Below are positions 30,841-42,729 of a stretch of 64,000 nt of DNA, in pieces. The first letter of the stretch is position 1. Each line of letters begins with the position of its first letter. The notes beneath the pieces were generated by a model, which had not been told where the DNA came from, made no database searches, and worked only from the letters and a program-made list of their open reading frames with translations. The position numbers and the translations under genes were made by a program. This DNA comes from Datnioides undecimradiatus. Taxonomy: Eukaryota; Chordata; Actinopteri; Lobotiformes; Datnioididae. Location: the NCBI GenBank assembly GCA_008933995.1, contig WARS01000011.1, forward strand, positions 16,556,016 to 16,620,015, written 5' to 3'.

Positions 30841-33800
30841 ATGGCGCTCACTTCCCCAGTCAAAGGTAAAGAGGTGTCTTCTGCTAACCTTACCTAGCAG
30901 CCAGACTTTTACCCTTACGGACAGAAATAGATGAAGACAGACGTCCTCCCCCTGAATATGGCCGTCGTTTGCCTTTTGTTAACATTACATAAAGTGTACC
31001 GACGGTCAAAGTGTTGGGAGACATACAAGCTAACGTTAGCTAGCTCGGCAGTGTTTGCTCTACAACTAACCAAGAGCTGTTAATTTAGCGAATGCCGCCA
31101 GCTTAATGTGCCTATTCTCTCTCCGTTATGTCACAACTTCAGCGTGCTTTATATCTGAACTTAAATTGTCTGCTAATTGGGGTTTCTTATCTCTTCAAGA
31201 CGCTCAGCAATAGCGCGATAAGTAGTTGGGTTAGCTTGAGTGCGCTTTACGATAAGGACCTGTGTTAGCGACTTGAAGCTTAGCTAGCTCTGTAGCTGTC
31301 CCCCACATACCCTGTCATCAGGACACGTCCAGGGAGGGTTTGATGCGTGAAGATACTCAAAGACAGCGTTGTCATCAACAGTCACAATGTCAGCTTGTCG
31401 TTCCCTATGGAGGGACAGTGTGGAACAGGTCATAGGTTGCTTTTGTCTGCAAGCACCCAACTGATGTGTTGAAAATGCGATTATAACGTAGGCCACCGTG
31501 AAAAAGATATTAACTGACAACGCCTACGCTCAGTCGGTAGTGCCGCATTCAGTTACTTTTACATATTTTTTCTCTCTAAGCTATCTGGTGATAATAGGGG
31601 ATTGTTTGAAATATTGTCAGTAAAAACAGGCTCCCATAAGGACTTATCTCCATGGGATCCCACTATTGTTGTGTTGTTTTTCAGGTAGTATGTTGCATGT
31701 CACCGTATGCTTTGCATTTCACCTGCTTTACATGAGTTTCTGGCATTTTTAGCCTTCGCATACAGCTATTTATAAAACAGGTGAGCGCGTTGGTTTGCAA
31801 AATCCTCACGTTTTGGCTCATCATAGCCGTTATGTAAAACATAGTTGGACATTTGAAACATCTGCAGGCTGCTGTGACCAAAGGAGGCCAACTTTAACAT
31901 AAAATATTAAATGCGTGGCTTGAAATGGCTGAGTGTATGTACAAATTATTCTGCAACACATGTGAATATAGTACATGTCTTTTTAATCTGATCTCTCACA
32001 TGTATTGAGCTGACAGCATAAACAAACTTTCTTTGCCCATGTTTGACTATGCTTTGCTTCAAAACTGGCTTATGCCTGTTTAGGTAAATGTAGCTAAATT
32101 ACAGTGTTTTGTTTATCTGACTTCTTCAGCAACAGCAGCAGTGATAACGCTCCTGCTGCAGTGCCCCACCACTAGTGGGATACTGCTCAGAGGAAATGCT
32201 GCAGATGAAGAAGATTTGAAACCCCCGGGGTGTTATTCACATTGGTTTATAAACAGTTAAATAGTGTGTGCTTTTACCTTCGACTCAGGAGGATTTGATG
32301 ATTACTCTTTAGAGCATTCTCCCTTTTATGTAGGATTGGGGCAATAAAATATCATTTCTGTTTTTGAAATAACGATTTGTTGATTAATAAGTCCAACTTC
32401 AGTGGTTTCTCGTGGGTTACAGTTTCAGTGAACACTAAAGTCATGCTTTTAAAGCCAGTAACTTGAGAACCGAAGTTACGGCACGACGTCCCGTTGCGAG
32501 CCCAGGGAGCAGAGCTGGGCCGAGAGTCAAGCGATTACTCTGTCCATCGGGGCTGAGCGCTTGCTTAGATTCATTTTTCACTCTGCCATAAGTGTTCCCT
32601 GAGATGATGCCATTTTACAGCTGAAACATATTTTAGCAGAGCTGCAGCAGTCTGTCGCTTCTTATCACCTCTATGGCTACGGTAACCTCAAAGGAAGAGA
32701 TCAGAGCGTGAGATCTTTTTCTGTTTTGTTTCTTCTCCTGCTTTTTGTTCAAAATTGACCGACATTGGAGACTTACTGCACGGCTTCTAATAATCACTGC
32801 TACAGTTATTATTATAATTATTTGTAAAAAAGCCAGTAGTATAGATAGATTATGTGCCTCTGGCCAATACCAGAGTAGTCTGGGAAAGTAAGGGCCATTT
32901 ATTACTAGGCTTAATTTAAATCTCACAGAGTAGATCTGACACCTGTAAGCAGACATATTGTGGCAAAAACCAAACAAACAAACCAGATTTGAGGTGATTA
33001 CATCTGGAGATTATAGTTGGTTTGATATATGTCTGCTTTCCCCCTGCAGAGCACCCGTACAGCCATCTAATCGACACGCTAACAGATGGCAGGCTCAAGT
33101 TCTTCAATCCACAGAAATTAAACGATCCAAGATATGGTGAGTGGTGATGTGAACACACATGTTCCTCTTATGAGACCTCTTGAAAGTGGGATTTATCTGA
33201 CCCAGAAATGCACAACACTGAAATGTAGACATCCATCAGCCTGTTGTGCTCACAGAATAAGGCTGTGTTTACTGCTGGTGTTCCCGGGATTACAGTGTAA
33301 ACATGTCATATACCTGCAGATGAAGGTGATTCATGAGTTAACCTTTAAGAGCCTGCGTGGGTTTGTGTCCTTATGGCCCCAACAAGTTCTCAGTGCACAT
33401 CCAATTAACAGCTGTGTAACAAGGACACTCAGTGGTTAATAAATAATGAGGTTTAATGACACATTGTTTACTGTAGGAAATGAAACCACCTTTTTTTTTG
33501 TTTGCTCCGTGCAGACAAGCTGCCTCTGTCCATCCGTGTCTTACTGGAATCAGCGATTCGTAACTGCGATGGCTTTTACACAAAAGAGGAAGACGTCCAG
33601 AACCTTCTGGACTGGCAGCAGCAGCAGAATAAAGCCGAGGTGCCATTCTCTCCAGCGCGAGTCCTCCTCCAGGACTTCACGTGAGTTTCACAAGGATTTG
33701 GGTGAAGCAGGTGATCCACCGGGAGTTTGCATGTTTGGTCTTGAGTCATCATGATCTCTCTTTGTGTTCCTTCGCACAAACGGGTTATTCGTACGTTAAG

Positions 33801-36800
33801 CTGTGATCAAACAAAAACCAACAAGTGGATTGTGTCTCTAAATCCCTGAGGCTGGGTTTAATTATTTTCCTTCTCTTGGTTTTCTCTGACAGTGGCATTC
33901 CTGCCATGGTGGACCTGGCAGCCATGAGGGAGGCTTTGGCCAAACATGGCGTGGACCCCAGCCTGGTCAACCCTAAATGCCCCACAGACCTCATTGTAGA
34001 TCACTCATTACAGATCGATTATAGCAAATGGTGCGTTTGCATTCATGTTTGTCAAGTTAGTGAGAACATAAAGCTGAAAGGTGACATGTATTTTCCCTCT
34101 GGTCAATGGATCATTTTGTTATGTCATATAAAAACGAAATAAGTAGATGCTAATTATTTATTATTATTATTATTATTTATTGTTCTTTCTGTATCCACAG
34201 TGCCATACAGAACGCTCCAAACCCGGGCGGAGGGGACAGCCCAAACCAGAGCCAAGGTCCTTCCCGTCCCACGCCTTCCCGGCCTCTGTCCAGAGGAGGC
34301 TCACAGTGTGGGGGCCAGCGGGGCTCCTGTAGTAAAGCTGCCTGCAGTGACCCTCCAGCCTCCCCGGGTCGACCTCCTGCATCTGTCCAGCAGATTGAGA
34401 ACACGCCTCTCCTCTGCCCTTTCCACCTTCAGCCTGTGTCCGAGTGAGTCTGAGACAGGACTGTTGACGCACAGAGCTGTGACACATTTATCCTTAAAAA
34501 TCACGTTGGAGTTTGAAGAATCACATGGAAATCAGTGACAACACGTCACTGCTCTGTCGATCAGTGACAACAAGGCAACTTCTTAGACCTCCTTTAAAAG
34601 GTGTTCAGCAGAGAACCCCCTCTCAACATGTTCGTTGCTTCTTTTTCTGCAGAACTGAAACAGCCTTGAAGAATCAAGAAATGGAACTGTTCAGAAACAA
34701 AGAGAGGCTTCAGTTCTTTAAGGTACCAGTGCAAACTACATCACATTAGACAATCAGAGGGTTTGTTAAGTGTTAGATGAGACGATCGATACTACTCATG
34801 TCTGTATGCTTGTCATGGACCTAACACTAGCAGCTGGCTAACGTAGCTTAGCATAAACCTGGAAACACAGAAACAGTGGAGGCTAATTCGTAGAAGAACC
34901 TGCCGCCCTTCTCTTCTGAAGCTCACTAATTAATTTGTTTTATGTTATTTTTAATAACGTGTAAAAGCCATAAATCACTATTTTATTGCGGTCTTGTGAC
35001 AACTTCCTGCAGTCTTTCCTGGTTACCTGGCAACCGGTCCTCACCAAGAAGTAGTCCTTAGCCAAGTTAGCTGCCTACTCGCTATAGCTTCACATGTACC
35101 ATATGTGCATGAGTGGTATTAATCTTCTCATCCAGCTGTTGCCAAGAAACACAATGAGTGTGTTTTCAAAAAAGGTGTCCACGTTGTCCGCTGAGAGACA
35201 CGATTACGTGTTTCTTCTAATATCGCTCTTCTCTTATCCGCCCATGTGACAGTGGTGTTCAAAAGCCTTTAAGAATGTAAACGTGGTTCCTCCGGACGTC
35301 GGCGCAGTCCACCAGGTGAATCTGGAGTATCTGTCCCGAGTGATCCAGGTCAGCGACGGGTTCATCTACCCCGACAGCGTGGTGGGAACAGATTCACACA
35401 CGACCATGATTAATGGCCTGGGCATCCTGGGCTGGGGTAAACAAACCATTTTGGAACTTTTCTATCACTTGTTGATGTGTTTGTTGTAAGCTATGTCAAC
35501 TTAGCTCCTCCTGAAGGGAGAGGAAGTAAAATACAACGCGATACCATCTTTTTTCTTTACATACGTCTAAAGATTTATTTTATTCCTACTAGGCGTCGGA
35601 GGCATCGAGTCAGAAGCCGTGATGCTGGGCCAGCCAGTGTCTCTGACCCTTCCCCAGGTGGTGGGGTGTAAACTGGTGGGCTCCATCAACCCCCTGACCA
35701 CCTCCATAGACATCGTCCTCGGCATCACAAAGGTACCGCCGCTCTGCCGTGCCGTTGTACAGTAGGGGAAATCGGAGTCAAGAGAAGTGACACAGCAGTC
35801 TTCATTCCACACAGTCACGCTTTCAAGAAGTCATGAGTGGCGCTCGTTAATAAGCGCTCAGTCTAGCTTGTCGTTGTGTCCTAATATTACCTGAATCGAT
35901 TTTGCAGCACTTGCGGCAAGCTGGGATTGCCGGGAAGTTTGTGGAGTTTTTCGGACCCGGCGTGTCCCAGCTGTCAGCGCCGGACCGAACCACCATCGCC
36001 AACATGTGCCCAGAGTACAACGCTACTGTGAGCTTCTTCCCCGTCGACCAAGTCACACTCAAGCACTTTAAAAAGACGAGTGAGTCATTATTAAGAGCTT
36101 ATGCAGTCCATTAAGGTGCTCGGCCTGTATTTCCTGGGTATTAACAGCTGTGTATCCATGTTCAGAGAAAGTAGTTTACTTGTAATTTGACGGTTAGATC
36201 TGTTAGACGGCACCGTCACGCGATCCGTTGTGTTCTTTCCAGATTTTACCCAGGAAAAACTTGAACTGCTGGAGTCTTACATGAAGGCTGTAAAACTTTT
36301 CCGAAGCTATGAAGACCCCTCCGAAGACCCGCAGTATTCTGAGGTAAAGTGTCAGACCTTCCTGTGAATGGTCGGAGAGTTATCAGATATCAGAGCAGAG
36401 CTGCAGTAGATGATGCGAAGATGAGTGAGGCGAAGTTTTTGTTTGATTAAGAAGCGAGAAGATGGTCAGCCAGTTGCCTTTTTAATATCAGGGTGATTGG
36501 AGGAGCCTTATAAAAGCCACATTTGGGGCGCAGCAAGCAAAGGAACTGATTTTTATCCATCTGTAGTTGATTGAGATCAACCTGAGCTCCATGGTGCCCC
36601 ACGTGAGCGGACCGAAGAGGCCTCAGGACAGAGTGGCAGTGAGCAGCATGAAAGAAGACTTCCAGAGTTGTCTTGATGAGAAGGTAACGCACAAAACATG
36701 CACTTCATCTCAGACTCAGTCAGGTATTCGGGCAAAGGTTCGAGGTTATGCGTGTGATGCATGTGTTTGCTGGTCGCTCAGTGCTGTCTGACATTTTTTA

Positions 36801-39800
36801 TCGCAGGTTGGCTTTAAAGGTTTTCACATCTCCAAGGAGAAGCAGGACGTCCGGGTTCCTTTCCTGCACTGCGGTCAGGAGTATCAGCTGACCCACGGCT
36901 CGGTGGTCATCGCTGCGGTTATCAGCTGCACCAACAACTGCAACCCGTCCGTCATGCTCACTGCAGGTAAAGCCAAGACCTTAAAGATGAAACTGTGACC
37001 TGACTTCATCTGAAAATACCTTTTAATGTCTTTTGTTTTTCAGTTTTAGTTTAACATTCCCTCAAGCATGAAGCTAATTATAGCTGCACTCTCACTTCCC
37101 CAGTTTTCCCTTTTCTGTAATGAAAGCCAACACTTCGCTTTTCTGCGCGGCCCCTCACCACAGGAGCGTTTTCATAACACGGCAGCTTTGTTGATTGACA
37201 GGTCTGCTGGCCAAGAAGGCTGTGGAGGCGGGACTTGTTGTCAAACCCTATATCCGGACCAGCCTGGCCCCTGGAAGTGGCATGGTCACGCACTACCTCA
37301 ATACCAGTGGAGTCCTGCCTTACTTTAGCCAGCTGGGGTAAGCGTGTGTACACAGTGGCAACACACACACACACACACACACGGTCACACACAGATGTTA
37401 ATTACATTTCCTTATACAACGCTGTGTTCTCCTCCACACCACAGCTTTGAGGTGATTGGTTACGGCTGTGCCACCTGTGTAGGGAACACGGCGCCGTTAC
37501 CTGAAGCCGTCGTTGATGCAATCAAACAGGTACGACCTCCGCGACGCCACAATAAACTGTTTCTGCGGAGCCTTTTCCAAAAACCTGCATCTCACCACAG
37601 TCCAATGTTGATCATCGGGTGTGTTTCAGGGGGACCTGGTGGCCTGTGGCGTTTTATCTGGGAACAGACACTTTGAAGGCCGCCTGTGTGAATGTGTGCG
37701 CGCCAACTACCTGGCCTCCCCTCCGCTGGTGGTAGCTTACGCTCTCGCGGGCACTGTGGGAATCGACTTTGAGACGGAGCCTCTGGGTAAGGAAAGCGCA
37801 TGTCAGGGGCTCTCTGAAGCTGCTCCTCTAACACCCGAGGTTCATTAGAGGATTTTAGGAATTTGGCTGATTACAGTGAACGTTCGGTGATTCAGAGTCG
37901 TGCGCAGACATGCAGCAGCCACAGAGCGGGTGACAAAGGAGCAGTGTGAGCGGTTTAAGGTGTGGTGGTATGTGGTATAGGGACATTAACAGAGGTTAAA
38001 TAAAAAATATGTTTTTAAAAAATGTTTTAAATATAGAATCAGTTCAGTTTGTTTATCGTTGCTAATGTTGAGCATCATGTTGTTGGCGCAGGTGTAACTT
38101 CAGAGGGGAAGGAGGTGTACCTGCGTGACATCTGGCCGTCCAGGGAGGAGGTGCAGCAGACCGAAGAGGACACGGTCATCTCCTCCATCTTTAAGGATCT
38201 CAGGGGACGGATGGAGGTGAGGACATGATCTTTCTTTTCCTTCATTTCTGTCCCACGTCTGTTTCATTTCATTCATGATGTTTTGTGCTCCCTCTGCAGA
38301 AAGGGAACACATTTTGGAACAACATTGAATGTCCAGATTCAGTGATTTTCCCTTGGGATCACAGGTCCACATATATCCGTTCGCCGTCTTTCTTCAGCAA
38401 GCTGGTAAGTCGTCCAACCTCTGTGGTAATCATTATTTTGCCGCGTCTCCCAATCAGCAGCTTAGGCAGTAAGCGCCTCCTCTGCCTCTGCTTGTCTCTT
38501 GTCTCAGAGTAAAGAGGTTCCCACTCCTCAGTCGATAGAGAACGCTCATGTCTTATTGTTCCTCGGGGACAAAGTGACCACGGACCACATCTCACCAGCC
38601 GGCAGCATCGCCAGGGTCAGCGCCGCTGCCAAGTACCTGCTGAGCAAACGGTCAGTGTCAGATCAGACCCCAGAGTAATGATGAACTGAGGAGTTCAGAC
38701 TGGACAGACCCAGACTCTGCTGGACCAGGGGATCATCATCACCTGCTGATTACTGCATGACGGGGGACACAGTGTGCTCACCACCGTCCTAAATTAAACA
38801 AGACTGCTTATTTTGGTTGTTTCTGGCCTAGATCCTGTCCTATAGTTATGAATAATAAACCACGCCACTAAAATAAAATGTATTGACCTCTGTTTCCTTC
38901 AGCCTGACGCCGCGAGAGTTCAACTCTTACGGCGCTCGCCGGGGGAATGACGCAGTGATGACCAGAGGCACGTTCGCCAGCATCAAGCTTCAAAATCGAT
39001 TCATCGGCAAACCGGGCCCCAAGACTCTGCACATTCCTTCAGGCCAGACGGTGAGTGTTCACAGCGGCAGCGTGGAGGGGGGGGTGTAAAGCAGCTTTGT
39101 TACGTTCGGCAGAGCTATGGTGTCGTTCTTTATGCATCAGCTAGCGTAAACCAGCCGGCGGTTACAGCGTTCAGACCTGTGGCCTTTGAGCCGCGGCGTC
39201 ACGTGGTGAACATTGTCAGTTTCTGCGCGTTCAGACCAGATTAGCCGGCTTTGTTTTTGCTGTGTCATGCCTGCCGACGACAACGTGTCCTCACATGTCC
39301 TCATCCTGCTCGTCTGATCAGCTGGATGTCTTCGAGGTAGCTGAGCGCTACCAGAGAGACGGCATTCCCCTCATCATCCTGGCAGGCAAAGACTACGGCT
39401 CTGGAAACTCCAGGGACTGGGTCGCCAAAGGACCATACCTGCTGGTAAACTCCTCGTTATAAGTTACAGTTTCCTCTTTATTTAACGTTATGCTGGTTAG
39501 ATTTCATGACGTCGCAACGTTTTGTCTGTTCGCCTGCTTCTCTGCGGTCGACAGGGGGTGCGTGCGGTCATCGCTGAGAGCTTTGAGAAGCTGCACAAGA
39601 ACCAGCTGGTGGGAATGGGCATCATGCCGCTCCAGTTCCTGCCCGGCGAGAACGCAGACTCACTGGAGCTCAGCGGCAAGGAGAGGTTCACCGTCACCCT
39701 GCCAGACAGCCTGAGTCCGAGGCAGCAGCTCACAGTCAAGGTAGGGTACAGGAAGTTGACCCTCAGCGGTTTGATGTCACAACAGCGATGAAGCGTGGTT

Positions 39801-39937
39801 AACCTTGTTTCTGTGCGCTCTTGCAGACCAGCCAAGGAAAGTCCTTCTTCGTCACCGCACTGTTCGACTCCGAGATGGACGTTATCTTTTTCCGGCACGG
39901 AGGCCACCTCCGATACGTTGCCCGGACTTTTCTCTGA
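30841..39937 (+). CDS. ireb2: iron-responsive element-binding protein 2 (IRP2), complete
   Basis: 22 coding exons: 30841-30865, 33050-33136, 33515-33680, 33893-34030, 34201-34443, 34653-34722, 35253-35436, 35593-35732, 35908-36079, 36243-36343, 36567-36683, 36807-36966, 37202-37337, 37445-37529, 37630-37786, 38092-38216, 38300-38404, 38508-38650, 38903-39050, 39322-39444, 39555-39740 and 39827-39937. Phases close to 2922 bp and 973 aa (human IRP2 has 963). It is an aconitase-superfamily protein that binds iron-responsive elements in mRNAs such as ferritin and transferrin receptor. Exon 5 is the extra segment that separates IRP2 from ACO1/IRP1. Cluster-ligand cysteines in the family positions are present: Cys522 in [10 protein letters not shown], and Cys588 and Cys591 in [10 protein letters not shown]. 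Other hallmarks are [39 protein letters not shown] and the YGSGNSRDW stretch. IRP2 is cytosolic, lacks aconitase activity and is destroyed by FBXL5 when iron is plentiful. The start was chosen for its ATCATGGCG context and family length. Confidence 0.97.
34154..34180. repeat. (TTA)n microsatellite
   Basis: About eight TTA units in ireb2 intron 4, ending about 20 bp before the acceptor of the IRP2-specific exon 5. It overlaps the region where the branch point and polypyrimidine tract should lie. Confidence 0.85.
34765..35180. mobile_element. foldback MITE-like DNA element in ireb2 intron 6
   Basis: The left arm near 34774-34806 (GATGAGACGATCGATACTAC then TCATGTCTGTATG) is the diverged reverse complement of the right arm near 35102-35134 (CATATGTGCATGAGTGGTAT then TAATCTTCTCATC). 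The interior has GCTTAGCATAAACCTGGAAA, GAAGCTCACTAATTAA and CTGGCAACCGGTCCTCACCA. This is a ubiquitous teleost repeat with long inverted arms and no coding capacity, so it is a non-autonomous DNA-transposon type. Arms differ at several positions, so it is an old insertion. Family name not assigned. Confidence 0.7.
37360..37382. repeat. (AC)n microsatellite
   Basis: About 11 AC units in ireb2 intron 13, 23 bp after the exon 13 donor. Confidence 0.9.
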
Positions 39938-41569
39938 GACGACCTGCAGCCCGGTCCTGCTGGTTCGTGAACAGCAGCCCTCATCATTTCACCAGTTTGT
40001 CTTCAGCACGGACAAAAAAAAAAAAAAAAAAGCAGCTCACCAGAGCGCCCATAAAGGCCGACGATTCGTCTGTTGGAGCCGGGCGAAACGTCTCCAGACC
40101 TCAGCGGGGGACCGTTTTCGGACTGACTGCTTCTCCATCACTACACACGGCTGTTTTGTGCATTTGCGACAGCAGCGTTTCCCCTCAGCAGAAAGGCAGA
40201 GTACACACAGCAGGTGGTGACGCTCACCCGACAAGGAGACTGCACCCGGGACGACCTTTTATTTCGTGTGTTTTATCTTCGGAGACTGAACATGGGGAGC
40301 ACCGAGGGGACGTTTCTTTCATCAAGGACTCGAGCCAAGAAGAAATGAGTCCTGTTTGCTTCTGTTGTCGTTTAACTGAAAAAAAAAACAAACAATCCTG
40401 CCTAGAAAGGCTAACATGGTGCTAGGTACTACGGCATGAATACGTTGTTTTTTTAGGGTGCAGTTTGGCCTGTTATCCCCCGACCTCCAAGTAATTTGTC
40501 TAATTTTTGTGGATTGCAAACATTTTGCAGATTTGATGCCAGTCGCCCGTGTTTCTTACTGGGGCCAAACGATCTTATGTAAATTGAAGTTCTGTTAATA
40601 TTTCTTTAATCAAATTGCCTTTTACAAAAAAAATAAGTCCAATTGCCTCCTAATATTACTCAAGTTTTACTATGTTGAAATGTGAAATCCCTCTTTCTGC
40701 TGTTGCTTGTATCCATTAAGCTCTCCACATAAAGATGTCTCCCATTACAACTGACAGTCCTCTGCATCACATTAAAGGTAAATTATAAAAGATTTCCAGG
40801 CTAAAGAATCGGTTAATAACAATCGGAAAGCAGCTGATGCTTCGAACAGGTTGAAAGGTACATTTAATCTGCCTGCTGCTGACATGAAGGGTGGCGACGC
40901 TGGTGTCGTTGCTGGCTGCAGTTACACTTGTCATTCTGATGCAGTCTTTTCGGTTTGGTGAGATCACACACGTCTGAAACGGCTGGACGGCTTTAATCGT
41001 GTATGTTCAGGGACTCGGCCTCCTGCCTCCTGCCGTGTCATTATCATAAAGTTGACTCAGGTGATGTCACTTGAGTCAACGAGGCTCTGAAGAGCACACG
41101 TGAAAACGAAACATCTCAAGTCCATCCGTCATCTCCGTCTGAGACTAGCAGCTCCAGGCACACCTTCACATTAGCCACCACGAGAGTGACACACCCGAAT
41201 CTCCCACTGAGCTGTCGGCCCTTGTGTTGCATTGTGGGTAGTGTAGGCGCCAGACTGTGACAAGGTAGAGGACGATGTTCAGGGTGACGATTTGGCTTGA
41301 GTCTCCTTCAGTGTTGGAGGAGCTCAATGCTAAAAGTAGTTACGCGCTCTTTTTAATGTGAGCCCACGTAACGTTTGCTAAACCATTACACAAGTTACAG
41401 TTGCAGGATGGTAGCTGAATATTAAAATATGTGTATTATAATGTACTTATAAGGGACAATGATGCATTTTATTGCTAATGAATGCAGCCTTTTATTTTTT
41501 AGTTATGTACACTAGATAAGAGAGATGTGGATAAAATGGGTATTTGATTTATACAAGATACAGATCAAC

Positions 41570-41760
41570 ATGTTATATCCTGTTTGGTTTATCAGTGAAC
41601 TTGAGCAGCTGGAAGACAGATAACAGCTGACAATTGATGTCTTTATGCTAAGCTAAGCTAACTAGCGTCTCGCTGCAGCTTCAAACTGATCATACAGCCA
41701 TGAGAGTGCTATCAGTATTAACCTTAATAAGAACATGTCCCACTTTGACAACCGGGTGAT
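41570..41760. repeat. partial copy of the same foldback repeat family
   Basis: TTTATGCTAAGCTAAGCTAA followed by GCAGCTTCAAACTGATCATACAG and CATGAGAGTGCTATCAGTATT matches the right-arm order of the family seen at 34.77-35.18 kb. Only one arm is present. It sits inside the probable ireb2 3' UTR. Confidence 0.6.
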
Positions 41761-42066
41761 CCTGCTGCGAGACGACAAACGCTGCGTGGAAATGACAAGT
41801 GTAATGACGGCGCTGCAGCTCGGTGCTCCTCATGCCAGTGCACGACGACGGATCAGTTCACTCTCCCCAAATCATTTTCACCCCTGTTAGACCTTTAATT
41901 AAATATTACAAAAGCTTGTGGCACGACTAGATCGCCCGACCCATCCCGAGTGTGGGCCGAGTGTGAACTGAGTGTAGTGAATCCAAAGTGAACGGACTTT
42001 AATTACTGTTTCATTTCTAATCCATGTCAAGGGACACGCATTGAGGTACAGGACTCACCCTTCCTT

Positions 42067-42084
42067 TGTGTGTGTGTGTGTGTG
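42067..42084. repeat. (TG)n microsatellite
   Basis: Nine TG units in the probable ireb2 3' UTR. Confidence 0.9.
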
Positions 42085-42198
42085 CTCTGTATGATTTAAC
42101 ACTTGTGCATGTTCAAACCGTTTGGTAGACGATTGCAATCATCCATCCGGTGTAGCACGTCACATTATCGAGACTGGAGTGGATTGGAGCTTTTATGC

Positions 42199-42214
42199 AT
42201 ATATATATATATAT
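42199..42214. repeat. (AT)n microsatellite
   Basis: Eight AT units in the probable ireb2 3' UTR. Confidence 0.85.
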
Positions 42215-42545
42215 CATTTAGAGAGCATGATATTGTGCCGGCTGTGTGTTAAGAGAAGTTATTTATTGATACACTACACTATTCAGTGATATGTTGAAAC
42301 CATGAACTGCCTGAAACTGTCCCGACTGCCAAAATGAGCTGAAAGAGAGTAGCAAAGCTGACGTCGTGTGCTGTTTGGGTGCCTCATGTGCGACGAGCTC
42401 ATCGTTTCTGCTCTGCTTCACGTTACAGGACGCGTCAGGTGTTCGTGTCCCTCTATCATGGCCAGTCCATCTCCACAGCTTGCCCTCTTTTAGTTTGGGC
42501 AGGTTGTTTTAGTTTGTGAGTGATGTCTGGATGGAAGTAAAGTGT

Positions 42546-42569
42546 GCGGCGGCAGCAGCGGCGGCGGCA
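42546..42569. repeat. GCGGCGGCAGCAGCGGCGG-type trinucleotide tract
   Basis: Imperfect CGG/CAG triplets near the end of the ireb2 3' UTR. A short CTG tract at 42613-42627 could pair with the CAG part in the RNA. Confidence 0.7.
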
Positions 42570-42723
42570 CAGTGTGAAAGCTTTCCCTGCAGCAGACAGA
42601 CAGCCGGAGAACTGCTGCTGCTGCTGTTTCCCATTAGCCCGGTTTAGGGAAGCTGAGTATGCAAATCAAGTGCATCGCTGCACACGTGAAATGGTGTCTG
42701 TAATCATACTGTACATAGTTTTT

Positions 42724-42729
42724 AATAAA
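42724..42729 (+). terminator. ireb2: candidate polyadenylation signal of ireb2
   Basis: AATAAA is preceded by TGTACATA, a Pumilio-type element, at about 42710-42717. It is followed by GT-rich sequence (CTGTCTGTGAGGTGT), the usual arrangement around a cleavage site. It is about 2.8 kb after the stop codon. Confidence 0.55.

Noticed and set aside
39795-40425. Open frames of 141 and 206 codons on the plus strand
   Set aside because: They start in the last ireb2 intron and run through the last exon out of frame and into the 3' UTR, including translation of an A run. They are shadows of ireb2.
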